This document shows, piece after piece, positions 15,549-23,329 of a DNA stretch of 35,128 nucleotides (position 1 is its first letter; each line of letters opens with the position of its first letter). The position numbers were made by a program, and so were the translations under genes. The notes below the pieces were generated by a model, which was given only the letters and a program-made list of their open reading frames with translations, ran no database searches and had not been told where the DNA came from. Origin of the DNA: Pirellulaceae bacterium (lineage in GTDB: Bacteria > Planctomycetota > Planctomycetia > Pirellulales > Pirellulaceae); assembly GCA_022446825.1 (NCBI GenBank), contig JAKVBY010000045.1, positions 1-35,128 of the forward strand. The letters are read 5' to 3'.

Positions 15549-17147
15549 TTAACTGCCGAAAATCAAAGGAATGACTTTCACATAGAAAACGAGCGAAGCC
15601 AGGCCGAAATAAAAGAGACCACAACAGACAATTCCAAGCTGACTGTACCATTTGGGTTGCAGGGCTTTGGGTAGCAGCGTTCGATTGATGTAGAGAATAT
15701 GGAAGGAAGTTAACCCGAGGGCAATATTGTTGAAATTAGCAACAAACGTCACCATTAACTTCGGCGCGTCACCAAACGTCAGAAAAACGGTTGCGGAAGT
15801 AAACGACCAAACAACGTAAAAACCAACGATGCTGTAAAAGATATATTTGACTTGGTGGGACTTCATGTTCTCTCGAACGCGTCGGTTCCCTGACCAGATG
15901 ATATCGGTCCAGCGGCGCGCAAAATCTTCGACTATCGACATTTGGCTCGGGAGGAAAACCATTAGTCCAACAAACAGGGCGACCAAAAACAAAACCTGCT
16001 GTGTTCCGGCAGCAAGATTGGGTGAGTTCCGAATGCCATCGGCCGCAATGAGTGGTTGCGCATAGGGAATTCCCTCGACTCCAAACATGGGTGAAAATTG
16101 CGAGAACTCGATGGACATCAATGCCGGTAAAGCCATCCCCATGAAGCAACCCGGTGCCCAAATAAAGGCTTGATCCGTGATGATGTATTTCCACCAAACT
16201 TTCCAGCGACGAAGATTTTCCTCATTGATCACAAAGACCTTACCAATGTGGCTTAACGTGACATCCCGGCCGCCCACCGCGCTGGCAATGGCGCCGACTT
16301 GACTACCCATTCCCCAACCTTTGTCACGAACAAAGTTGCTGTAAGTGGAATTGCTCAGCCCGCCGCCTCCCGCGTATCCAGCGAACGCACCCAGCAACGC
16401 AATATTGGTCAAGGCAATGATTGGCCATTCGCCAGTTTCGAAGAAATGAGAGAAGGCATTTACGACGGTTTCGGACCCTTGTTCATCAATCGTCGGTACA
16501 TTGCCGAATTTCAAGAAACCGCTGAAGACGTTTAGCCAACCTGAGGAGCTAACAAAGAACAAACCAATAATCAAACAGAATCCGAGGACGGTGAAAACCT
16601 TGGCGGTCATGACAATCTGCAGCATATTGTAGATCTTGCCACCAATCAGAACAGGAAGCACAACCAAGCCCAACAGGATGTAGGCGGTAGTGTTGATTAT
16701 GAAAGCGTTTTCTGGTCCCGGAGGATGCCCTAGATACATCGAGACGATCAAAACAGCTGCATTGGTCGAGAGGGCTGGGATAAATGCGCCCATACTGAAA
16801 AGGAGGGCTACGCTCACCCAAAATGTCGGGCCGGGGCGCGTCCGCATAAAGCCAGTGAAAACGGGTTCCCCTGTGGCCAAGGCATAGCGACCACATTCAA
16901 TGTTGTAAAACACTTGGCCGAGGATTGCGATGGTTGCGATCCACATCAGACCGCCGCCATACTTGGCAGTGATCGCCGGGCCGAAGAGCCATTCGCCCCC
17001 TCCGATTTGAATGCCACACATGACGATCCCAGGTCCAATGAATCCGCTCAGATTGCGCCAGCCCAGAGGCTTGGGCTCCGGGAGCTCGGCGGTTTCCCAG
17101 GTGGGTAGGCAGGTTGCGGGGAGTTGGTTCGGATCTCGAGCTGTCAT
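15549..17147 (-). CDS. Nramp-like membrane transporter lacking the metal-binding motifs
   Basis: A 532-residue inner-membrane protein with about 11-12 hydrophobic helices. The first helix GFIGPGIVMCGIQIGGGEWL and the block around FAGYAGGGGLSNSTYSNF have the layout of Nramp/LeuT-fold carriers. Canonical Nramp metal transporters carry DPGN in helix 1 and MPH in helix 6; neither is present here (helix 1 has GIQIGGGEW, helix 6 has GYAGGGGLS). The protein is therefore probably not a manganese/iron importer. A planctomycete group with this pattern is commonly labelled Nramp family by homology only. Its place between an FGGY kinase and an SDR gene, with gaps of 34 and 33 bases, suggests it imports the organic substrate of the cluster. 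The hydrophilic N-terminus of about 30 residues is likely cytoplasmic. Confidence 0.82.
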   Translation of the reverse strand: MTARDPNQLPATCLPTWETAELPEPKPLGWRNLSGFIGPGIVMCGIQIGGGEWLFGPAITAKYGGGLMWIATIAILGQVFYNIECGRYALATGEPVFTGFMRTRPGPTFWVSVALLFSMGAFIPALSTNAAVLIVSMYLGHPPGPENAFIINTTAYILLGLVVLPVLIGGKIYNMLQIVMTAKVFTVLGFCLIIGLFFVSSSGWLNVFSGFLKFGNVPTIDEQGSETVVNAFSHFFETGEWPIIALTNIALLGAFAGYAGGGGLSNSTYSNFVRDKGWGMGSQVGAIASAVGGRDVTLSHIGKVFVINEENLRRWKVWWKYIITDQAFIWAPGCFMGMALPALMSIEFSQFSPMFGVEGIPYAQPLIAADGIRNSPNLAAGTQQVLFLVALFVGLMVFLPSQMSIVEDFARRWTDIIWSGNRRVRENMKSHQVKYIFYSIVGFYVVWSFTSATVFLTFGDAPKLMVTFVANFNNIALGLTSFHILYINRTLLPKALQPKWYSQLGIVCCGLFYFGLASLVFYVKVIPLIFGS

Positions 17148-17181
17148 GGATGTTACCGTTGTTTGAGACAGAAAAAGGATT

Positions 17182-18537
17182 TTAGTTTTCGGTTCTCATC
17201 AAATCCGTTGCCGTCGCTAAATTGGCGGCACGCCCGCTGGCAACCAAAGCCAAAACGAGCAACCCGTGAAACGTTTCTTCGGTTGTTTCGCAAATCCGCT
17301 GCGTGCCTGGGAAACGTGTTAGCACAAGATCACGCAATGCTTTACTGTTTTGGGCGAGGCCACCTGAAAGCACCAGACTATTCCACTTTCGTGCTGGGGA
17401 CAATCGGTTAGCACATGATTCGTAGTTGTTTGCCATGTTTTTGTAGGCGGCAAAAAATAGGTTGCTGACGTTCAAATTGTCGACCGAGATGTTTGAAATG
17501 GCGCCGCGGTCTCCCATCGGACCGGCGAAAAATGCCAGGTCGGTCTGTAGGTCGGAGTTGGCGGTTGGTACCACTTGATGGATGTACTCCCAGGGATCCG
17601 CGAGTTCGATATTTTGTGACCGAGCAATCTCGGTCAATAAATCAACCAGGACGTTTAATGATCTGCCAGCAGGCAAATGAGTGAGCGTATTGAGGAATTG
17701 ACCATCGAAATAGGGACGCACTTGATAATTTCCCGGTTGATGAGAATCAGCGAGCAGGCTAATTTGCGAGCCCGTTGATGCGTTTATCGACAGCTCGTTT
17801 TGCTGTAGAAGTGTCCCCGCCAAAGCGCACTGGTGGTCTCCGACCGAGGGATAACAGGGAATTAAGCTCGTTGGTGTTGCGAGTTCACCCACGGCATGAA
17901 ACGGATCGCAGAGTCGCGGCCAATCAACTTCTGCGAGGCCCAGGTCTCGAAACGCTTCGAGATGCCACTGGCGGGTCTGAAGATTGAGTGACCCGAGTGC
18001 GTTGGTGTATTCCGTGATGGCTTCAGCATGGCAGATCTTGAGCCAAACATAGTCTGCCAACATCAGCGGCATGCAGTGGGAGGGAAGTTGCTGGTTTTCA
18101 GCCAGCCAGAACAACAGACTTGCGGCGGAGCCAAGTTTGCACTCGTGCCCAAGTTCACTTAGCTTTTCACTGCCGAGACGCTCGCAGAAGACTTTGTAAT
18201 AGGTTCCGGTGCCGGATGGATGTTTTTCGAGCCCGCGCTGGTCCTGCCAAGACAGGTAGTTTGATTGTGCGTTACCAGCAGGGTCGACCAGCACCATTCC
18301 CGCCATCTGGCCGCAGCTGATCAAGCCCTCAATCTGATTTTCCGCCTCGAGGAGTTCTTCTATGACGGACCTGACAGCGGCAATGATCTCATCGAGCTTT
18401 ATTTCAAAATGTAGTGCCGGCCCAGGCAACCTTTTGGGTGAAGGGCGACGAGTGGTCGTACTGACCACTCTTCGGTCGAGGTCGAGTAGCGCACCTTTGA
18501 TGGAAGAAGAACCAATGTCGAGGGCGAGGAAGGACAT
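17182..18537 (-). CDS. FGGY-family carbohydrate kinase
   Basis: A 451-residue sugar kinase. The N-terminal lobe opens with the phosphate-binding motif LALDIGSSSIKGALLD, followed by SCGQMAGMVLVD and YLSWQDQRG, which place the substrate-binding region. The C-terminal lobe shows NASTGSQISLL, the ATP-binding LVLSGGLAQNS, and ETTEETFHGLLVLALVASG. Family members phosphorylate polyols or ketoses (glycerol, xylulose, ribulose, sedoheptulose and others). The sequence is divergent and somewhat short (typical 480-520), so the substrate cannot be assigned. It is 117 bases downstream of the epoxide hydrolase gene and 34 bases upstream of the transporter. The role inferred is activation of a sugar or polyol intermediate in the cluster's pathway. 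Confidence 0.85.
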   Translation of the reverse strand: MSFLALDIGSSSIKGALLDLDRRVVSTTTRRPSPKRLPGPALHFEIKLDEIIAAVRSVIEELLEAENQIEGLISCGQMAGMVLVDPAGNAQSNYLSWQDQRGLEKHPSGTGTYYKVFCERLGSEKLSELGHECKLGSAASLLFWLAENQQLPSHCMPLMLADYVWLKICHAEAITEYTNALGSLNLQTRQWHLEAFRDLGLAEVDWPRLCDPFHAVGELATPTSLIPCYPSVGDHQCALAGTLLQQNELSINASTGSQISLLADSHQPGNYQVRPYFDGQFLNTLTHLPAGRSLNVLVDLLTEIARSQNIELADPWEYIHQVVPTANSDLQTDLAFFAGPMGDRGAISNISVDNLNVSNLFFAAYKNMANNYESCANRLSPARKWNSLVLSGGLAQNSKALRDLVLTRFPGTQRICETTEETFHGLLVLALVASGRAANLATATDLMRTEN

Positions 18538-18654
18538 GCAGCACGTGGCCAGATAAACAAAAACAGGAAGGTGGTGATAGACGAAACGACTAGTTGGGCC
18601 GATGAAGGAAAAAAACCTATCGCTGCAGAAATCATTTGTAGTACAAGCTTTTTT

Positions 18655-19866
18655 CTAGCTCGTTTTTAACTCGTTAAAAAATGCGCGTAGATCGACGGCA
18701 TAGTCTTCGGCACATTCAAAGATTCCAAAATGCCCACCACGTTCCATGTATTTAAAACGCCTGACGTTGTAGTACGCTTCGGCGCGTGATTTTAGCAAGG
18801 GGACGATGTCTTTGGGAAACGACAAGATTGCGGTGGGAACTTCAATGCGATTTCCCGGTTTAACTTTCCATGGCGTGTAGTGAGACTCGTAGTAGATTCG
18901 AATCGCTGTTCCAAATGTATTATTGATCCAATAGAGCATGATATTTGTCAGCAGGTCATCTTTCGTGAACACTTCCTCAAACGTTTCGTTCCAATCGCTC
19001 CATTGATGATATTTTTCGACGATCCAAGCGGCGGCTCCTACCGGGGAATCGGAGACAAGATGAGCGAAGCTCTGAGGACACGTCATGTTGACATGACTAT
19101 ATCCAGACTGTTCCATCCAGAAGGTTTCTGCTGCTTTCCAGAATTTTAAGCTGTCCGAGTCACGTGGTCGGATGGGCGCGTTGAAAAGACCGAATCCCCG
19201 AATGATGTTTTCATCGCACTCGTCGGGAGGACGTTCATCCCGCATCCTTTGTCCCATGTAATTCAGATGGATGCCGAGTAACTGTTCTGGGAACTGATGA
19301 CCGTAGGGGAAAGTGATGATTCCTCCCCAATCACCGCCATAGAGGCCATACCGTTCATAGCCTAATTCCTGCATAATCGCATTGTAGATGGGCGGGTGGT
19401 GTTGGAAACCGAAGCCGCGGCGCGGCACTTGGTCGGAGAGGCAAAACCCGCAAAGCGATGGGATTACCAGTGAGAACGAGTCCTCCGCCGCTCCGCCGTA
19501 TGATGTGGGATCGGTCAGGAGCGGAATGATCCGCAAAAATGTTGCCCAAGACCAGGGATAGCCATGGAGCATCAGTAGTGGAGTCGGATCAGGACCCTTC
19601 CCTGGAATGTGCATGAAATGGACGCCTACATCGTCCACCTGTGCTTTAAAGTGCTCGTATTGATTGATGGCCGCTTCTTGTTTGCGCCAATCGAAGTCAT
19701 TGAGCCAGTAGTCGACTAACGATCGCATGAAATCCGTGTTCGTACCGTAATCCCAACCTTGCTCGGGAAACGATTGGGGCCAACGGGTGCGCCGCAGACG
19801 GTCGTGCAGGTCTGTGAGGAGTTCGTCAGGAACGTTGAGTTCGTACGGAGTAATGCGGACCGACAT
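18655..19866 (-). CDS. EHN-type epoxide hydrolase (alpha/beta hydrolase)
   Basis: A 403-residue protein with the epoxide-hydrolase N-terminal domain (residues 1-115: VPDELLTDLHDRLRRTRWP, a Trp/Tyr-rich segment, INQYEHF) followed by an alpha/beta hydrolase fold. Catalytic features are HGYPWSW (oxyanion hole, about 101-107), nucleophile Asp179 in GGDWGG, and His379 in ERGGHFGIFE near the C-terminus. The family opens epoxides to vicinal diols through an ester on the Asp. No signal peptide is present, so it acts in the cytoplasm, unlike most planctomycete hydrolases around it. It begins four bases after the stop of the 2-hydroxyacid dehydrogenase gene, so the two are co-transcribed. Substrate unknown; some family members may act on esters or other compounds. 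Confidence 0.88.
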   Translation of the reverse strand: MSVRITPYELNVPDELLTDLHDRLRRTRWPQSFPEQGWDYGTNTDFMRSLVDYWLNDFDWRKQEAAINQYEHFKAQVDDVGVHFMHIPGKGPDPTPLLMLHGYPWSWATFLRIIPLLTDPTSYGGAAEDSFSLVIPSLCGFCLSDQVPRRGFGFQHHPPIYNAIMQELGYERYGLYGGDWGGIITFPYGHQFPEQLLGIHLNYMGQRMRDERPPDECDENIIRGFGLFNAPIRPRDSDSLKFWKAAETFWMEQSGYSHVNMTCPQSFAHLVSDSPVGAAAWIVEKYHQWSDWNETFEEVFTKDDLLTNIMLYWINNTFGTAIRIYYESHYTPWKVKPGNRIEVPTAILSFPKDIVPLLKSRAEAYYNVRRFKYMERGGHFGIFECAEDYAVDLRAFFNELKTS

Positions 19867-19870
19867 TCGA

Positions 19871-20842
19871 CTATCCCTCCGGAGACGCTACGCCGTTCAC
19901 AATGCTTGTCAGTGGGTTGCCACGAATGACATCGGCAACGATATTCGCAGCAGATTCTCGCAGGCTGCGAGCCGCCACGACACTGCAGGAAGCAATGTGA
20001 GATGAAGTGATTACATTGTCCATGCTTCGCAAGGGGTTATCTACTGCTAGTGGTTCGGGAGCAAACACGTCGAGAGAAGCAGCACTCAGTTGCCCCGACT
20101 GCAAAGCTTCGACCAAGGCGGCGGTGTCTACCAGATCGCCACGCCCTACGTTAATTAAGATGGCTCCTGCCTTCATCTTGCTAAGTGATTCTGAATTGAT
20201 CACACCACGCGTCTGAGCATTCGAAGGGCAGTGCAATGTCAAGATATCACTTGCAGCAAACAAATCGTCGAGGCTTACTGCATCGCAACCGGCGGACGTG
20301 ATCTCATCAGCGGGAACGACAGGGTCAAAAACTAAGATCTTACATTTAAAACCGCGCAGTCTGGCAACCACTTCGCGACCAATGCGGCCAAAGCCAAGAA
20401 TACCAACTGTTTGATCGCGGAGGCAACGCATAGCTTCCAAAGAAACAGCTAATTTCCAGTCACCATCTTTGATTACGTTGTCGTTTTCTACTAAACGTCG
20501 GGTTGCTCCTAAGATGAATGCGGCTGTGTGATCGGCAACCTCATCGATACAATACGCTGGTACATTGCACACAGGCAGGTTCTTAGCCTTAGCCACATCG
20601 ATGTCAACATTATCAAATCCGATGCCGTACCTCACGATCACACGAGCTTTTTGCAGCTTGGAAACAACGGCTGCATCCATTGGTGCGAATTGGGTAATGA
20701 CGTAATCTGCGTCGGCGGTCAATTCAATCAAAGCCTCGGGTGTTTTGCATTGCCCGGCGACAACCGTACAGCCCAGTGGTTCAAGAATGCCACGTTCGAC
20801 ATCTAGATTTGGAAACGAATAATCGGTAATTGCTACTTTCAT
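19871..20842 (-). CDS. D-isomer-specific 2-hydroxyacid dehydrogenase (CtBP-like)
   Basis: A 323-residue NAD-dependent dehydrogenase. The start at 20842 is chosen because MKVAITDY begins the fold directly; the longer frame adds 15 residues without similarity. Visible motifs: NVPAYCIDEVADHTAAFIL, typical of the CtBP-like branch; the nucleotide-binding GILGFGRIGREV; catalytic Arg in SNAQTRGVINSE or INVGRGDLVD; Glu in VFAPEP; and His in SSHIAS near the C-terminus. It interconverts 2-hydroxyacids and 2-oxoacids. It is the first gene of the minus-strand cluster, with a promoter about 105-140 bases upstream, and could supply a 2-oxoacid to the E1/E2 complex encoded downstream. Substrate unknown. Confidence 0.88.
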   Translation of the reverse strand: MKVAITDYSFPNLDVERGILEPLGCTVVAGQCKTPEALIELTADADYVITQFAPMDAAVVSKLQKARVIVRYGIGFDNVDIDVAKAKNLPVCNVPAYCIDEVADHTAAFILGATRRLVENDNVIKDGDWKLAVSLEAMRCLRDQTVGILGFGRIGREVVARLRGFKCKILVFDPVVPADEITSAGCDAVSLDDLFAASDILTLHCPSNAQTRGVINSESLSKMKAGAILINVGRGDLVDTAALVEALQSGQLSAASLDVFAPEPLAVDNPLRSMDNVITSSHIASCSVVAARSLRESAANIVADVIRGNPLTSIVNGVASPEG

Positions 20843-20952
20843 GGTGACGCGATCATCTGAAGCGAGGAATGACGGAGAAATTGCCACCCCTAGAGTTTTA
20901 ATCCGTCGTGCGAAAAGCCGCAGACAAATTCGGCGGCGGCACCGAAGACCTC

Positions 20953-20980
20953 AATATACCGTGACACGCCAGAGTCGCAA
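20953..20980 (-). promoter_or_regulatory. Sigma-70-type promoter for the catabolic cluster
   Basis: On minus, TTGCGA (20980-20975), a 16-base spacer and TATATT (20958-20953). This places transcription start near 20946 and a leader of about 105 bases before the ATG at 20842. It is the best promoter-like pair upstream of the cluster. The spacer holds one copy of the CCGTGAC repeat. Not proven. Confidence 0.5.
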
Positions 20981-21006
20981 TGTGCTATGAAGTTCTTTGC
21001 TCAAGA

Positions 21007-21087
21007 GTTTCCGTAAACACGGAATCTGCCCGTGATACGACCAGCCAGTCGCCCGTGATTACTGGAAACCCAAGGTTTACGGTAAAC
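21007..21087. promoter_or_regulatory. Two related palindromes, candidate operators
   Basis: GTTTCCGTAAAC at 21007-21018 and GTTTACGGTAAAC at 21075-21087 are near-identical dyads sharing GTTT...TAAAC arms; the first also overlaps TTCCGT-AAAC-ACGGAA (21009-21024). In addition, CCGTGAYA-like copies occur at 20959, 21030 and 21053. They lie 50-140 bases upstream of the inferred transcription start, suiting an activator or a looping repressor. No regulator gene is adjacent. Confidence 0.42.
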
Positions 21088-21134
21088 GCGGGTGTCTGGA
21101 GGCCGGGTCTGGTTTGTAGCTTGGAGGTGTGGGC

Positions 21135-21899
21135 CTACTTGGTCTTTTTTCGTACGGCGTTGCGGGCTGCCGTTTTTTCGCTGGCATCCAATTGACCATC
21201 GCCGTTGACGTCGAATTGTTTTAATACGTTTTTTTGGTCTAAACGATTTCGCGGAACGTTTGGCTTGCCATTACTGGCTGGTCGCGCTCCATTTGGTCCA
21301 CGCTCGGCACGGCGTTTTTCGAGGTATTCCTTCATGGCCCCACGTTCTGCTGGGCTGAGTTTTCCGTCGCCGTCCTTGTCGAAACGTTGCAGTAGTCTTT
21401 TCTGACGTTCTTGATTGGTTTGTTTGTCGCGTTCCGTTCCGGGACGCGGTGTTGGCTTTTTGATCTTCGCACGCTCTTTGGCGTCCAGTTTTCCATCACC
21501 ATTGGTGTCGTATTTAGCCAGAAGTTGTTTCATGTTTGGGCGCCCTTGTCCCGGCCCTTTTTCGACCGATCCACGTTTTTTTTGCATCGCGTTACGGAGC
21601 GCAGTCTGTTCAGCTTGGTTTAATTTGCCGTCGCCATCCTTGTCGAATTTTTTCAGCAGTGCTTGGCGGTCAGGACTAGGCCTGCGGGTATCGCCAGGCT
21701 GGCCTTTGTTACCGCGTTTGGCAGCAGCTTTTTTTGCCGCAGCTCGTTCGGTTTCACTCAGTTTACCGTCGCCATCTTTATCGAATTTCTTAATGAAGGC
21801 GGCGCGTTTTGTGGGTTGATCACTTTGATCTTGAGAAAACCCCCCACCGGTGAAAAGTGCGAAAATGAGCAGGGAGGCGCAATAAGGAAAATTTTTCAT
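21135..21899 (-). CDS. Secreted protein with five EF-hand loops
   Basis: A 254-residue protein. The start at 21899 is set by AGGAG eight bases upstream and by the signal peptide that follows (MKNFPYCASLLIFALFTGGG, cleavage near GFSQD). The mature part is five repeats of about 40-45 residues, each with a canonical calcium loop: DKDGDGKLSETE, DKDGDGKLNQAE, DTNGDGKLDAKE, DKDGDGKLSPAE and DVNGDGQLDASE. The linkers are rich in Lys, Arg, Pro and Gly (for example RKKRGSVEKGPGQGRP-like stretches), giving a basic protein. It has no enzymatic domain. Calcium binding is well supported by the loops; the role (cell-surface structure, calcium buffering) is unknown. Such repeat proteins are frequent in planctomycetes. 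The frame extends upstream to 22058 but without a sensible start. Confidence 0.88.
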   Translation of the reverse strand: MKNFPYCASLLIFALFTGGGFSQDQSDQPTKRAAFIKKFDKDGDGKLSETERAAAKKAAAKRGNKGQPGDTRRPSPDRQALLKKFDKDGDGKLNQAEQTALRNAMQKKRGSVEKGPGQGRPNMKQLLAKYDTNGDGKLDAKERAKIKKPTPRPGTERDKQTNQERQKRLLQRFDKDGDGKLSPAERGAMKEYLEKRRAERGPNGARPASNGKPNVPRNRLDQKNVLKQFDVNGDGQLDASEKTAARNAVRKKTK

Positions 21900-22062
21900 G
21901 GGAATCTCCTGTGAAGTCAAAAAGCAATGGCCTGAGAACCACACCGTGATGTTCTTGAAAATGGCGCCAAGTGGCATACCAAGAGAATAAACCTTGCGGG
22001 TGGCCGAAAGTTTCGATTCCCTGAGAAAAAAAAAGAAAAAAACAAGGAAACCAGTCATTTTT

Positions 22063-22611
22063 TCAGTGCTTTACAAGCAATTCTAGATAACTACGAACTT
22101 CGGGGTTCGTTAGCTTGAGTTCCGTGGCTAAGGATTTGACGAGTTGGCGGGCTTTGTCGAGTTGGGGTTCCTGGCAAACGATTTCAATCTCAAGAAAGGT
22201 ATCCAAGCCTTCGACTTCGTCCAATGCCAGGGTGACGTCAGTACCGCGCCAGTGGAGGTTTCCGGTGACACGATCCTTGCAAACCTGTCCCGCGTTTTGG
22301 AAGCCGAGTTCTTGTAAGAGCAAGAAGAATTGTTCCGCCCAACCAACGTTGTTCGGTAATGGTAACTCGAGTTCGCGGCGTGTTTTTGTATCGGCATCAA
22401 TTTTAGGGCCTTTGTAGGTGATGTAATTGTCCGATCCGACGGTCCGGATACGAAACGCTTCATCAGTCTCTTGGAAGTTTCGCGCCGGATGCGCAAAATA
22501 ACGGTCGACCTGTTGGACTCGCTCACCGAACTCTGCTCCCATTGCAAGCAATTGATGCTGGATAGCAGTGATTGAATCGACGAGAAACTTCTGCTCGACT
22601 TCGTAATTCAT
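22063..22611 (-). CDS. cyaB: CYTH-domain protein (class IV adenylate cyclase-like)
   Basis: A 182-residue protein. The signature YEVEQKF at residues 2-8 is the ExExK motif that opens the CYTH fold; later come DRYFAHPARNF, EAFRIRTVG, ITYKGPK, RRELELPL and EVEGLDTFLEIEIVC, in the order expected for the beta-tunnel. Family members bind triphosphates and metal: CyaB-type adenylate cyclase, thiamine triphosphatase and inorganic triphosphatase. The domain and size best match the CyaB group, but the reaction cannot be fixed from sequence. The start ATG at 22611 is just before the signature. It is divergent from the thioredoxin gene; the two possible ATGs would be only four bases apart, which is why the plus gene is given a later start. 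Confidence 0.85.
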   Translation of the reverse strand: MNYEVEQKFLVDSITAIQHQLLAMGAEFGERVQQVDRYFAHPARNFQETDEAFRIRTVGSDNYITYKGPKIDADTKTRRELELPLPNNVGWAEQFFLLLQELGFQNAGQVCKDRVTGNLHWRGTDVTLALDEVEGLDTFLEIEIVCQEPQLDKARQLVKSLATELKLTNPEVRSYLELLVKH

Positions 22612-22657
22612 TGCAATGATTTTCGCAGTAGGGAACGATCCAAACGAATCAGTCAAA

Positions 22658-23329
22658 ATGCCAGACAAAAACCAGCCAATGGCTTCCACCGACGAATATA
22701 GCCGCTTCGCCTCCGATCGTGAACGCAAGGAGCTTCCGCTGGTTCGGATGAGGACGCGCCGGCTTTGGATTTTAGGGACTGTTCTTTTGTTGCTGGTAGT
22801 TGTTTATGCGAACGTTAAGAAGCGAGTGGCACTGAATTCCGGCGAAGGGCACGTGGCGGTTGGCAAACGCCTCAGCCGGATAAAGTTAACCCCGTTGAAG
22901 GAGGACGGTTGTAGCATCTACCTGGAAAATTTGGCTGGTCGAGTTGCGCTCATCAACTTTTGGGGTACTTGGTGTTATCCCTGTCGAGTTGAATTTCCAT
23001 CCATGGTGGCAATTCAGAGGGAATTTTCCACCCAAGCCGGATTTCAGTTTGTTTCGGTCTCCTGCAAGCAAGAGGACGTGATGAGTAATGCGACATTGCG
23101 AGCGACGACCACTCAGTTTTTGGACAGCCTTCATGTTTCTTTCCCTGTCTTTGCGGATCTCGAGCAGATCACCCGTAGCGCCGTAGCCGAGGCCAGCGAG
23201 GAGAATGGTTTTTCTTATCCCACCACATTAATTCTTGATCGTGACGGAGTCATTCGTGGAGTTTGGCAAGGGTACCGTGAGGGTATCGACGAAGAAATGC
23301 GTCGTACGATTAGTTCACTGCTTGATTAA
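22658..23329 (+). CDS. Membrane-anchored TlpA/ResA-like thioredoxin
   Basis: A 223-residue protein from ATG 22658. A charged N-terminus is followed by one transmembrane segment (RRLWILGTVLLLLVVVYANV, about residues 33-52), then an extracytoplasmic thioredoxin domain. The redox site is W-C106-Y-P-C109 in FWGTWCYPCRVEFP; downstream are VSCKQED, and the cis-Pro region FSYPTTLILDRDG. Such proteins reduce disulfides outside the cytoplasm, for example apocytochrome c during heme attachment. An ATG at 22616 is in frame but would leave four bases to the divergent CYTH start; an ATG at 22679 is also possible. Its TAA overlaps the stop of the convergent thiamine gene on the other strand by three bases (TTAA). 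Confidence 0.85.
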   Translation: MPDKNQPMASTDEYSRFASDRERKELPLVRMRTRRLWILGTVLLLLVVVYANVKKRVALNSGEGHVAVGKRLSRIKLTPLKEDGCSIYLENLAGRVALINFWGTWCYPCRVEFPSMVAIQREFSTQAGFQFVSVSCKQEDVMSNATLRATTTQFLDSLHVSFPVFADLEQITRSAVAEASEENGFSYPTTLILDRDGVIRGVWQGYREGIDEEMRRTISSLLD

